The position numbers and the translations under genes were made by a program. The notes below the pieces were generated by a model, which saw only the letters and a program-made list of their open reading frames with translations, did no database searches and was not told the DNA's origin. 25,504 bases of DNA from assembly GCA_038253885.1 (NCBI GenBank), contig JBBSGP010000041.1:1-25504 (forward strand). The letters run 5' to 3'. Each line of letters begins with the position of its first letter. Position 1 is the stretch's first letter. This document shows, in pieces, positions 1-6,871 of the stretch. Source of the DNA: JALZAQ01 sp038253885 (GTDB lineage Bacteria > Gemmatimonadota > Gemmatimonadetes > Gemmatimonadales > Gemmatimonadaceae).

Positions 1-2
1 GA

Positions 3-1106
3 CGCCGCGTTCCGTCGTCGTGGCGGCCGGACGGAGTGACGGTCTCCGATCTCTTTCACCAGAACCGTGTTCCCAGCCGGCTCTCGCGTCCCCTCGACGG
101 CGCGGAGCGGGTCGGCAATGCGCTGGCCGCTGCTCTCGTCACTTCCCGGGTAGCGGTCAAACATGATCTGGTGCTGTGCCAGTTTGCGCTGCCCTACGGA
201 CCATCGGTGGCTGCAGCGTGTCGCAGGATCGGGCTGCGGTACGCCGTCTACCTGCGTGGTGACGACGTGTGGGTGTGGCCCCATGATCGCCCGGAGCACT
301 TGGCGGACTTTGTGCGTACCCTGACGGGCGCGAGTCTGATCCTGGCGGTGTCGCAAGCGATGCTCACCGAAGCGCGACGTCTCGCCGGTACGTCGCTGGC
401 ACGGGCTGCCGTCGTGCCCAATGGCGTCGATCTGGAACACTTCCACCCGGTCGATACTGCCGAACGATTGGCGGCGCGACGGGCGTTGAAGGTTGCGGAG
501 GACGCGACGGTCATCGTCTGCGTCGGTGCGGCCCTCGCCAGAAAGGGTTGGCGCGAGCTGCTGAGCGCCCTGGGAGAGCTCCGCGTGGGGAACGTCGTTC
601 TGCTGGCTGTTGTGTCGGGCTTGGGCGCCGACCTCGACCTGACCAGTGAGCGCGAGGCTCTGGCCCCCGACGTCACGGTGGTCTTTCTCCACGATGTCCG
701 GGGCCAGGAAATGCCACGGTGCTACGCCGCTTCGGATATTTTCTGCTTGCCGACTTACGGAGAGGGCATGTCGAACGCGCTGATCGAGGCCATGGCGTCC
801 GGGCTCCCCGTTGTCACCACGCCAGTCGGCGGCCATCGCGAGGTGATCACACACGGTATCGAGGGATATCTGATCCAGCCCCGGGAAGTCGAGGTGCTTC
901 GACAGACACTGGGGTCGCTGGTGGCCGACGGAACATCCCGGAAGCGTCTTGGCGCCGCCGCGCGGCGGCGCGCCGAGATCATTGGAAACGCGGCCAACGC
1001 CGCCGCGCGCCTCGACTCCCTATTTACCGCGCTGCTGGCCGGTTCGATGCCGGCGACACTGGACGCTGCATCACCCTACGAGCAGGCCGCACGAGGTCTC
1101 GACTGA
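3..1106 (+). CDS. GT4 glycosyltransferase (5' end cut by window edge)
   Basis: GT-B fold glycosyltransferase of family GT4, expected to transfer a sugar from a nucleotide donor to a lipid-linked glycan at the cytoplasmic face of the membrane. The C-terminal half has the GT4 signature: a PNGVDLEHF strand before the linker, then GEGMSNALIEAMASG with the EX7E pair (E243 and E251 counted from a GTG at 36), then PVVTTPVGG. The frame is open leftwards to base 3. The upstream codons read naturally into the protein, and the GTG at 36 has no ribosome-binding site, so I treat the gene as truncated by the window. Its TGA shares one base with the ATG of the next gene (TGATG), implying translational coupling to the amidotransferase. 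Donor and acceptor cannot be read from sequence. Confidence 0.9.
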   Translation, partial: RRVPSSWRPDGVTVSDLFHQNRVPSRLSRPLDGAERVGNALAAALVTSRVAVKHDLVLCQFALPYGPSVAAACRRIGLRYAVYLRGDDVWVWPHDRPEHLADFVRTLTGASLILAVSQAMLTEARRLAGTSLARAAVVPNGVDLEHFHPVDTAERLAARRALKVAEDATVIVCVGAALARKGWRELLSALGELRVGNVVLLAVVSGLGADLDLTSEREALAPDVTVVFLHDVRGQEMPRCYAASDIFCLPTYGEGMSNALIEAMASGLPVVTTPVGGHREVITHGIEGYLIQPREVEVLRQTLGSLVADGTSRKRLGAAARRRAEIIGNAANAAARLDSLFTALLAGSMPATLDAASPYEQAARGLD

Positions 1107-2914
1107 TGTGCGGACTCGGTGGCTGCTCGAATCGTGCGCCGCTGCCCGAGCGTCAGGCACACTCGCTCGCGGAGGCGATGTCCAGCGCGCTCAGACGCCG
1201 GGGACCGGACGGGTTGGGAACCCATTGCGATGATGATCTGCTTCTCGTCCATCGCCGGCTGTCGATCATCGACCTCTCGCCGGCGGGAGCGCAGCCGTTG
1301 TGGAACGAAGACCGGACAGTCTGCGTGATCGTGAACGGCGAGATCTACAACTTTCGGGAATTGCGGGAGCTTCTGATAGGACTGGGTCATCGCTTCCGCA
1401 GTCGGTCGGACTCGGAGGTGATACCGCACTTGTACGAGGAATACGGAATTTCGGCCTGTTGCGAGCGCCTCGCGGGCATGTTTGCCTTCGCGCTCTGGGA
1501 CAGTCGGAGCCGTGAGCTCTTCCTCGTTCGCGATCGACTGGGGATCAAGCCGCTCGTCGTCGCGGAGCACGACGGCGGAGTCACCTTTGCGTCCACCCTG
1601 CCCGGTGTGCTGGCGGATGGGCGGGTTTCTCGGAGCCTTCGCGAGGAGGCGCTCACGAGCTTTCTGACATGGGGGTTCGTTCCGTCGCCCTGGTCGGTCG
1701 TTCGCGCAGCCCGTCATGTTCTTCCGGGTAGCTGGCTTCGCGTGCGCGCCGGAGCGGTCGCGGAGGAGCACCGGTGGTGGACGGACTCGCCCGTCGAAGC
1801 GGCGACGACCGATCGAGACGTCCGGCAAGAACTTGACGCCGCGGTGCGATCTCATCTCGTGGCTGACGTGCCGGTCGGCGTGTTGCTGTCGGGGGGAATC
1901 GATTCGGGGATCATCGCCGCCCTCGCCGCCCTCGCGCTGCCGCCAATGGCTCTTCACGCCTGGACGGTGAGTCACCCCGGGTCGGAAGAGGACGAGTACG
2001 ACGACGCGATGCGAGCAGCGAGTCATCTCGGGGTCACCGATCACGAGATCGCCATCGGCGCCACCGGGCTGACGGAAGATCTGTTCGAGCGGGTCCTGAC
2101 GGGCATGGACGAACCGCTTGGCGTGTCGAGCCTGGTCGGACTCCACCAGCTCTTTCAAGCGATCGCACCGGAAACACGGGTGATCCTCTCGGGCGATGGC
2201 GGTGACGAGCTCTTCGCGGGATACGACTGGCATCTCGGGATGCCCTCCGTGCCGGCATGGGCGGAGCGCCCGACTTTCCGGAAGATCGCTCCCTGGCTGG
2301 GCCGGCTGCCGCGAGGATTGGGCCCGGTTGGAGTCATCGGCCAGGTAGGACGACGCGTGTCCCGGCACCCTGCGTCAGTCTACCTCGACAAGCTCCGCGT
2401 GTGCTCGAAAGATGAACTGCACACGCTCGGGCTGAACACTCCGCAGAACGATCCCATGGAGCAGAAAGCGGTTGATGCGTGGGACCGCTTCGCCTCGGCG
2501 GGGGAGCTCGAGCGGATGTTGGCGGTGGACCGCGCGACGGCCCTCGTCGATGAGATGCTCGCGAAGGTGGATACGTCCTCGATGGCTTACTCGGTCGAAA
2601 GCCGCGTACCGATGCTGGCCGAAGGGGTGTTGAGGGCGTCCAAGGGGCTGCCCCGCGAGCGGAAGCGTCGTGGCACGACCGGAAAGCTGTGTCTGCGTGA
2701 ATGGTACGCGGAGCTCGGGCCTCCGGGGCTGGCGGCCCGCGACAAAACGGGATTCAATTCTCCCATGCGCGAATGGATGAGCGGCTCCGCCGGCACCCTC
2801 GTCCGCGATTGGGCAGCAAGCGGTCTGCATCTCTCCGGCGGGCGGGGTCTCATGGATAGTCCGCGTTTGACATTCGGGTGCGCCGTACTGGGAGCGTGGG
2901 CGGCGCGCCCTTGA
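1106..2914 (+). CDS. asnB: AsnB-like glutamine amidotransferase 1 (divergent)
   Basis: Asparagine-synthase family protein of 602 aa; the symbol denotes family only. The N-terminal class II glutaminase domain begins MCG, so Cys2 is the nucleophile after Met removal. It keeps RGPDG (32-36), HRRLSIIDLSPAG, VNGEIYN and SRSDSEV. The ATP-pyrophosphatase domain has SGGIDS (262-267), SGDGGDELFAGY (from 362) and DKTGFNSPMREW. The start is fixed by the MCG motif. The in-frame extension upstream runs antiparallel to nothing sensible and lies inside the previous gene. The likely role is ATP-dependent transfer of glutamine ammonia to a carboxylate, probably a uronic acid, rather than asparagine synthesis. 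Oddities: the usual VPFLD segment reads VPMLAEG, so its Asp is lost, and the C terminus stops early at a non-conserved tail, making it the shortest of the five paralogues here. Confidence 0.92.
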   Translation: MCGLGGCSNRAPLPERQAHSLAEAMSSALRRRGPDGLGTHCDDDLLLVHRRLSIIDLSPAGAQPLWNEDRTVCVIVNGEIYNFRELRELLIGLGHRFRSRSDSEVIPHLYEEYGISACCERLAGMFAFALWDSRSRELFLVRDRLGIKPLVVAEHDGGVTFASTLPGVLADGRVSRSLREEALTSFLTWGFVPSPWSVVRAARHVLPGSWLRVRAGAVAEEHRWWTDSPVEAATTDRDVRQELDAAVRSHLVADVPVGVLLSGGIDSGIIAALAALALPPMALHAWTVSHPGSEEDEYDDAMRAASHLGVTDHEIAIGATGLTEDLFERVLTGMDEPLGVSSLVGLHQLFQAIAPETRVILSGDGGDELFAGYDWHLGMPSVPAWAERPTFRKIAPWLGRLPRGLGPVGVIGQVGRRVSRHPASVYLDKLRVCSKDELHTLGLNTPQNDPMEQKAVDAWDRFASAGELERMLAVDRATALVDEMLAKVDTSSMAYSVESRVPMLAEGVLRASKGLPRERKRRGTTGKLCLREWYAELGPPGLAARDKTGFNSPMREWMSGSAGTLVRDWAASGLHLSGGRGLMDSPRLTFGCAVLGAWAARP

Positions 2915-2978
2915 CGCCGCCGGATTGCCCTCGCAAGGTCCGTCGGCTATCCGCTCTGGCCCACTCTATCCCCTCGCA

Positions 2979-3935
2979 ATGCGAAACCTGATCACTGGCG
3001 GCGCGGGCTTCATCGGAAGTCATCTCGCGGAGCACCTCCTCGAGCAGGGCGAAGACGTTCTCGTCTGGGACGATCTGTCGACCGGACGGATGTCGAACCT
3101 CGCCCGCTGTCTGGGGCGAAAGGGCTTCCGCTATATCATCGGCGACTTCACCGCCGACACGTCGTTCGAGCGCGTTGTCGAGCAGGTGGATGTGGTCTAC
3201 CATCTTGCCGCCGCGGTCGGCGTTCAGTTGATCGTGAACGATCCGGTGCGCACCATCGAAACCAATATCGTGGGCACCGAGGTGGCATTGCGGTCGGCAG
3301 CCAAATTCGGGAAGCGGATCTTCGTGGCCTCCACGAGCGAAGTCTACGGCAAGGGTACCCGTATCCCCTTCGGTGAGGATGACGATGTGCTCTACGGGCC
3401 GACCTCCAAGCGCCGGTGGAACTATGCGATTTCGAAGGCCGTGGACGAGTTCCTTCTCCTCGCGTACCACGAGTCGCACGGACTTCCCGGTGTCGTCGCC
3501 AGGCTGTTCAATACGGTCGGCCCACGGCAGGTGCCCTTCTACGGGATGGTCATCCCCCGCTTCATCGAGCAGGCACGCACGAACGCGCCGATCACCGTCT
3601 ACGGCGACGGGACGCAGCGCCGATGCTTCGGTCACGTGCTCGACATCGTTCCGGCAATGCACAAGCTGGTGCACACCGACGCCGCGCTGGGCCAGGTCGT
3701 CAATCTCGGCTCGGACGAGGAGATCACGATCCTGCAGCTCGCGCGGCGAATCTGTGAGCGGGTCGGATCGTCGTCGGAGATCCACTTCGTGCCGTACGAC
3801 ATCGCCTACCGACCCGGCTTCGAGGACATGGCGCGTCGCGTGCCCGACATCAGCAAGGCCCGCCGGTTGATCGGCTTCACTCCGCGCCGTACGCTCGACG
3901 ACGCGATCAGCGACATCCTCGCAGCCGAGCCGTGA
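2979..3935 (+). CDS. NAD-dependent sugar-nucleotide epimerase/dehydratase
   Basis: Extended short-chain dehydrogenase of 318 aa acting on a nucleotide sugar. The Rossmann motif GGAGFIG lies at residues 7-13, with an acidic pair DD at 31-32 after the second strand, as expected for NAD binding. STSEVYG (118-124) and Y149xxxK153 supply the catalytic Ser/Thr-Tyr-Lys set. RLFNTVGPRQ and YGDGTQRRCF are typical of the epimerase / UDP-glucuronate decarboxylase branch. I chose the ATG at 2979 because it sits directly before the Rossmann strand. A TTG at 2925 would add 18 unlikely residues. No good Shine-Dalgarno is visible. It follows amidotransferase 1 by 64 bases, and its stop lies 6 bases from the convergent GT2 gene. 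It could be a 4-epimerase, a UXS-type decarboxylase or a 4,6-dehydratase; the sequence does not decide. Confidence 0.9.
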   Translation: MRNLITGGAGFIGSHLAEHLLEQGEDVLVWDDLSTGRMSNLARCLGRKGFRYIIGDFTADTSFERVVEQVDVVYHLAAAVGVQLIVNDPVRTIETNIVGTEVALRSAAKFGKRIFVASTSEVYGKGTRIPFGEDDDVLYGPTSKRRWNYAISKAVDEFLLLAYHESHGLPGVVARLFNTVGPRQVPFYGMVIPRFIEQARTNAPITVYGDGTQRRCFGHVLDIVPAMHKLVHTDAALGQVVNLGSDEEITILQLARRICERVGSSSEIHFVPYDIAYRPGFEDMARRVPDISKARRLIGFTPRRTLDDAISDILAAEP

Positions 3936-3941
3936 CCTCGC

Positions 3942-4652
3942 TCACATGTAGCGCCGCAACGCAACCGCGTCAGCAAGACTGTCGCGGATCGTCTTGAGGT
4001 TGTTCACTTTGGACTGGCCAGCAGCGCGAGGCCGCATCGGTGTAGGGATGCTCACGGTGCGATAGCCGGCCCGATGTACACGGATGATCAGCTCGTTGAT
4101 GACCGTATTCGTGCGACCGTCACACCTGAGACCGACCAGGCCTGGTAGCTCGCGACGGAACATTGTCACGCCCTGGAAGCGCGGTGACGGGCCCAGCAGG
4201 AGGCGGTGAACGACGCCCCGGGCAAACGAGAGAGTCTTCGCCAGCAGGGGGTCGTCCCGGTCATCGAGGAAGCCCAGGACCATGTCGTGCCGCGGCATGA
4301 GCGCCAGAAATTGGTGCAGTATCGTGGCGGGGAACTGACCGTCGGCCGGAAAGAAGGTGACGTAGCTGTGCCGCGCCTCGGCGAATCCCGTCCGGTAGAC
4401 CTGCCCCACACCGCCGTTGACTCCATGGTGGACGGCGCGGACGTTCGCGATCGTGCGCGCGAGCGCGTCCGATTCGGGACCCGTGCCGTCGGTGCTCCCG
4501 TCATCGATGATCACGATCTCGTAAGGCAGTCCCGTCAAGTCGAGCGCGCCGGCGATCTCCTCGACGACTTGGCGGAGGCTGGCGACCTCGTTGTAGGCCA
4601 TGATCATCGCTGAAACGCCGGGCGCCGCAGCCGGAAGAGCCGGGGGAGTCAT
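3942..4652 (-). CDS. DPM1-like GT2 glycosyltransferase
   Basis: Soluble GT-A fold glycosyltransferase of 236 aa, resembling dolichol/polyprenyl-phosphate mannose synthases (DPM1-like GT2). The N-terminal strand is followed by AYNE, then DDGSTDGT (50-56), the nucleotide-binding Asp pair. PADGQF (102-107) is the DXD-like metal site. The C terminus has the basic RAAGQSKVNN segment usual in this group, and no membrane helix is evident. It lies 21 bases downstream of amidotransferase 2 on the same strand and is probably co-transcribed with it. Its 3' end meets the plus-strand epimerase with only 6 bases between the stops and no visible terminator hairpin. The role is either charging a polyprenyl phosphate with a sugar (a donor for a GT-C enzyme such as the one at 6872-8452) or direct glycan extension. 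Confidence 0.9.
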   Translation of the reverse strand: MTPPALPAAAPGVSAMIMAYNEVASLRQVVEEIAGALDLTGLPYEIVIIDDGSTDGTGPESDALARTIANVRAVHHGVNGGVGQVYRTGFAEARHSYVTFFPADGQFPATILHQFLALMPRHDMVLGFLDDRDDPLLAKTLSFARGVVHRLLLGPSPRFQGVTMFRRELPGLVGLRCDGRTNTVINELIIRVHRAGYRTVSIPTPMRPRAAGQSKVNNLKTIRDSLADAVALRRYM

Positions 4653-4673
4653 ACGGTCGCTGGTGCAGTCACT

Positions 4674-6542
4674 CTACATGAAGCGGCGAAGCCACATCTC
4701 GAAGCAGAGTAGCGACCAGATGAGCAGTCGGTGATTGCGTTGCGCCGACGTGTGCTCCTCGATGATGCGGCGAACGAAGGCGGGCTGCAGGAAGGCGTTC
4801 ACCCGGCTGCGCGGCGTGAGAAGCTGCCTCTTGATGTACTCGAGGCTCTCACCCCTGTACCATGCCTCGTAGGGTCCGCTGAAGCCCTGCTTCTTCCGAT
4901 CGAGAATCTCCTGCGGGATGAGACGGCGCATGGCGTGACGGAGGACCTTCTTTCCCCCAGCCGAGGCGACCCACGCGTGCTTCTTGATCACGTCGTCTTC
5001 ATCGACGGACTGGCGAATCGCTTCCCAATCCAGCTTGTACTCGAGCGGTATGCCCATGGCGAAGTCCACGAGCTGGTCGTCGAGGAACGGCACACGTGTC
5101 TCCAGGCCGTGCGCCATGCTCACCTTGTCTTCCACCACCAACAAGCCGTGGAGAAAGGTTTTCGCTTCAAAGTACAGCGAGTGATTGACGCAGTCCTCCG
5201 GGCTCTCGATCGGCGCCGGGTAGTCCCTGAACACGTTCCGGAAGACATCGAACGTCGAATGCCCGCCGAGGGATCGCCATACGTCAGGTGAGAACAGATC
5301 CGGCTTTGCCTCGTCGGCAACGAGCCGCTGCCAGAAAGCGTAATAGTTGTGATAGTACTCGTCTGGCGTGCGGCTGTTGGTCACGCGGAAGTAGCGCCAC
5401 GGATAGCCGCCGAAGAGCTCGTCCCCGCCCGCACCCGAAAGGACCACCTTCACGAACCGGCTGGCGAGCCGGGCGACATAGTAGTTGGGATAGCATTGCC
5501 CAACGCGCAGGTCCTCGAGATGCCAGATCAGGTCCGCCATCACCTGCTCCATGTCGCCGGCATGGAGGACGACCTCGTAGTGCTCCGTCTTGAACAGATT
5601 GGCCATCATCTCCGACGCCGGGCGCTCGTCGAACCCGAGCTCGAGACCGGAGGCAGAGGAGAAATCGAAGCCACCGGTGAAGGAGTGGATGCGCCCCAGA
5701 TGCCGGGATGCCAGCGCCGTGATCGATCCTGAATCCATACCGCCGCTCAGGTAGCAGCCCACCGGAACGTCGCTCACGAGCTGCCGGACGGTCGCTCCCT
5801 GAAAGCACTTGTAGAGCTCTTCCTCGCACTCCCGCTCCGACCCGGCGAATCGATCGAGACCGAACCGGAAGTCCCAGTACCGTCGGGTTCGGACGTCGGC
5901 TCGATCCAGATCGATCGTGAGTGTGTGCCCGGGAGGAAGGAGCTTCACGCCCTCGAACAGCGTCTCGTCGGTGAAGATGTTCTGGAAGGTGAAATACTGA
6001 TGGAGCGCCGGCAGACACACCTCTCGGCGAACCATTGGCAAGGTGAGCAGCGCTTTGATCTCTGATCCGAACGCGAAGTGCAATCCGTCCGTCCAGTAGT
6101 ACAGAGGCTTGACCCCGTACCGGTCTCGCGCGATGAACAGCTTCCGCTTCGTGCGGTCCCACACCGCGAACGCGAACATCCCGTTGAGGCGGGTGAGAAC
6201 GTCTTCGTCCCACTCGCGGTAGCCCCGAAGAATGACCTCGGTATCGGACCGCGAGAAGAAGCGATGCCCGAGCGTCTGCAGCTCGGCACGGAGCTCCTGA
6301 AAATTGAAGACCTCGCCATTGTAGGTGATGACGAGGTCTCCCTCGCTGGAGAGCATGGGCTGACTGCCAGCCGGCGACAGGTCGATGATGGAAAGGCGCC
6401 GGTGCCCCAATCCCACGCGATGATCGACCCAGACGCCTTCGCCGTCCGGGCCTCGGTGCCGCACCGCGTCGATCATCCGTTGAACGGTCTCATGCGCGAC
6501 CGGCTCGTCGCGAAGGCTGATGACACCGGCAATGCCGCACAC
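4674..6542 (-). CDS. asnB: AsnB-like glutamine amidotransferase 2
   Basis: Asparagine-synthase family amidotransferase, 622 aa; the symbol denotes family only. The start is GTG at 6542-6540, giving Met-Cys-Gly, with a perfect AGGAGG seven bases upstream. The glutaminase domain has Cys2, RGPDG (30-34), GHRRLSIIDLSPAG, YNGEVFN and SRSDTEV. The synthetase domain has SGGMDSG (266-272), SGAGGDELFGGY (from 369), LETRVPFLDD and RKKQGFSGPYEAW. Both active sites look intact, but Ala371 replaces the Glu of the SGEGSDE loop of true asparagine synthetase. It leads a two-gene minus-strand unit with the GT2 at 3942-4652 and is the only paralogue transcribed leftward. A uronic acid amidation role is inferred from context. 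A genuine asparagine synthetase cannot be excluded but is less likely. Confidence 0.93.
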   Translation of the reverse strand: MCGIAGVISLRDEPVAHETVQRMIDAVRHRGPDGEGVWVDHRVGLGHRRLSIIDLSPAGSQPMLSSEGDLVITYNGEVFNFQELRAELQTLGHRFFSRSDTEVILRGYREWDEDVLTRLNGMFAFAVWDRTKRKLFIARDRYGVKPLYYWTDGLHFAFGSEIKALLTLPMVRREVCLPALHQYFTFQNIFTDETLFEGVKLLPPGHTLTIDLDRADVRTRRYWDFRFGLDRFAGSERECEEELYKCFQGATVRQLVSDVPVGCYLSGGMDSGSITALASRHLGRIHSFTGGFDFSSASGLELGFDERPASEMMANLFKTEHYEVVLHAGDMEQVMADLIWHLEDLRVGQCYPNYYVARLASRFVKVVLSGAGGDELFGGYPWRYFRVTNSRTPDEYYHNYYAFWQRLVADEAKPDLFSPDVWRSLGGHSTFDVFRNVFRDYPAPIESPEDCVNHSLYFEAKTFLHGLLVVEDKVSMAHGLETRVPFLDDQLVDFAMGIPLEYKLDWEAIRQSVDEDDVIKKHAWVASAGGKKVLRHAMRRLIPQEILDRKKQGFSGPYEAWYRGESLEYIKRQLLTPRSRVNAFLQPAFVRRIIEEHTSAQRNHRLLIWSLLCFEMWLRRFM

Positions 6543-6549
6543 CTGTACG

Positions 6550-6555
6550 CCTCCT
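6550..6555 (-). promoter_or_regulatory. Strong ribosome-binding site for amidotransferase 2
   Basis: On the minus strand these bases read AGGAGG, a perfect anti-Shine-Dalgarno match, with a seven-base spacer to the GTG at 6542. This decides the GTG start. It is the strongest ribosome-binding site I saw in the window and contrasts with the weak or absent sites before most plus-strand genes. Confidence 0.85.
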
Positions 6556-6598
6556 GGATGGGGGCCGCGCCCGCTCTGCGGTGCCGGCTAGAGCACGG

Positions 6599-6627
6599 TA
6601 TGTAGTGCCCCGGTGTCGCGCTGTCCA
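6599..6627 (-). promoter_or_regulatory. Candidate sigma-70-type promoter for the leftward unit
   Basis: Reading the minus strand, TGGACA (6627-6622; five of six to TTGACA) is followed after 17 bases by TACATA (6604-6599; a weak -10, three of six to TATAAT). Transcription would start near 6592 and give a leader of about 50 bases to the GTG start of amidotransferase 2. The -10 is poor and the host's sigma factor preferences are unknown, so this is tentative. Confidence 0.3.
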
Positions 6628-6871
6628 CCCCGCGCAGATCGCTGCAGCGTACTGCCTTGCAGGGTTGAACGCTCGTGCCGCCGGCGTTAGCTTTTTCTTG
6701 TATAGACGCGGCTGGAACGACACCTTGTCACGGCTCGCGGAAGCGGCGCAAATCGCGCCGTGGCATTGCTTTCGCTCCGTCTGCAATCGCGGTTCGGGGG
6801 CGCCTTCGTCCCCATCCCCGCTCTGTTGCGCCATTGCCAGTCTGCTTGCTGCCCAACTGCATGTTTCAACT

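Larger units (their letters stand above)
6543..6871. promoter_or_regulatory. Divergent intergenic region
   Basis: About 329 bases separate the leftward amidotransferase 2 from the rightward operon, the longest non-coding stretch in the window. The rightward frame is open back to 6581, but its translation there is rich in Arg, Ala and Cys, has no family resemblance, and lacks a ribosome-binding site, so I regard it as non-coding. The region holds the leftward promoter candidate, a ten-base perfect palindrome at 6640-6649 (CGCTGCAGCG), and the most AT-rich patch nearby, around 6687-6705. A weak rightward promoter candidate is TTGAAC (6665-6670), 17 bases, TAGCTT (6688-6693). No riboswitch or small RNA was recognised. 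Confidence 0.45.

Noticed and set aside
1076..2368. Long open frame antisense to amidotransferase 1 (430 codons)
   Set aside because: It lies opposite a gene with clear conserved motifs, and its translation is Arg/His/Asp-rich with no recognisable domain. Such frames are common opposite high-GC genes.
2850..3785. Antisense open frame opposite the epimerase
   Set aside because: The plus-strand protein has complete Rossmann and YxxxK motifs. The antisense product shows no family features.
3936..3941. Bidirectional terminator between the convergent epimerase and GT2 genes
   Set aside because: Only six bases separate the stops, and no stem followed by a T or A tract is visible around them.
6581..6871. 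N-terminal extension of the polytopic membrane protein
   Set aside because: It is in frame and open, but its composition is atypical, it has no ribosome-binding site, and the product would carry about 97 residues of unrecognisable sequence before the first helix. Not fully excluded.
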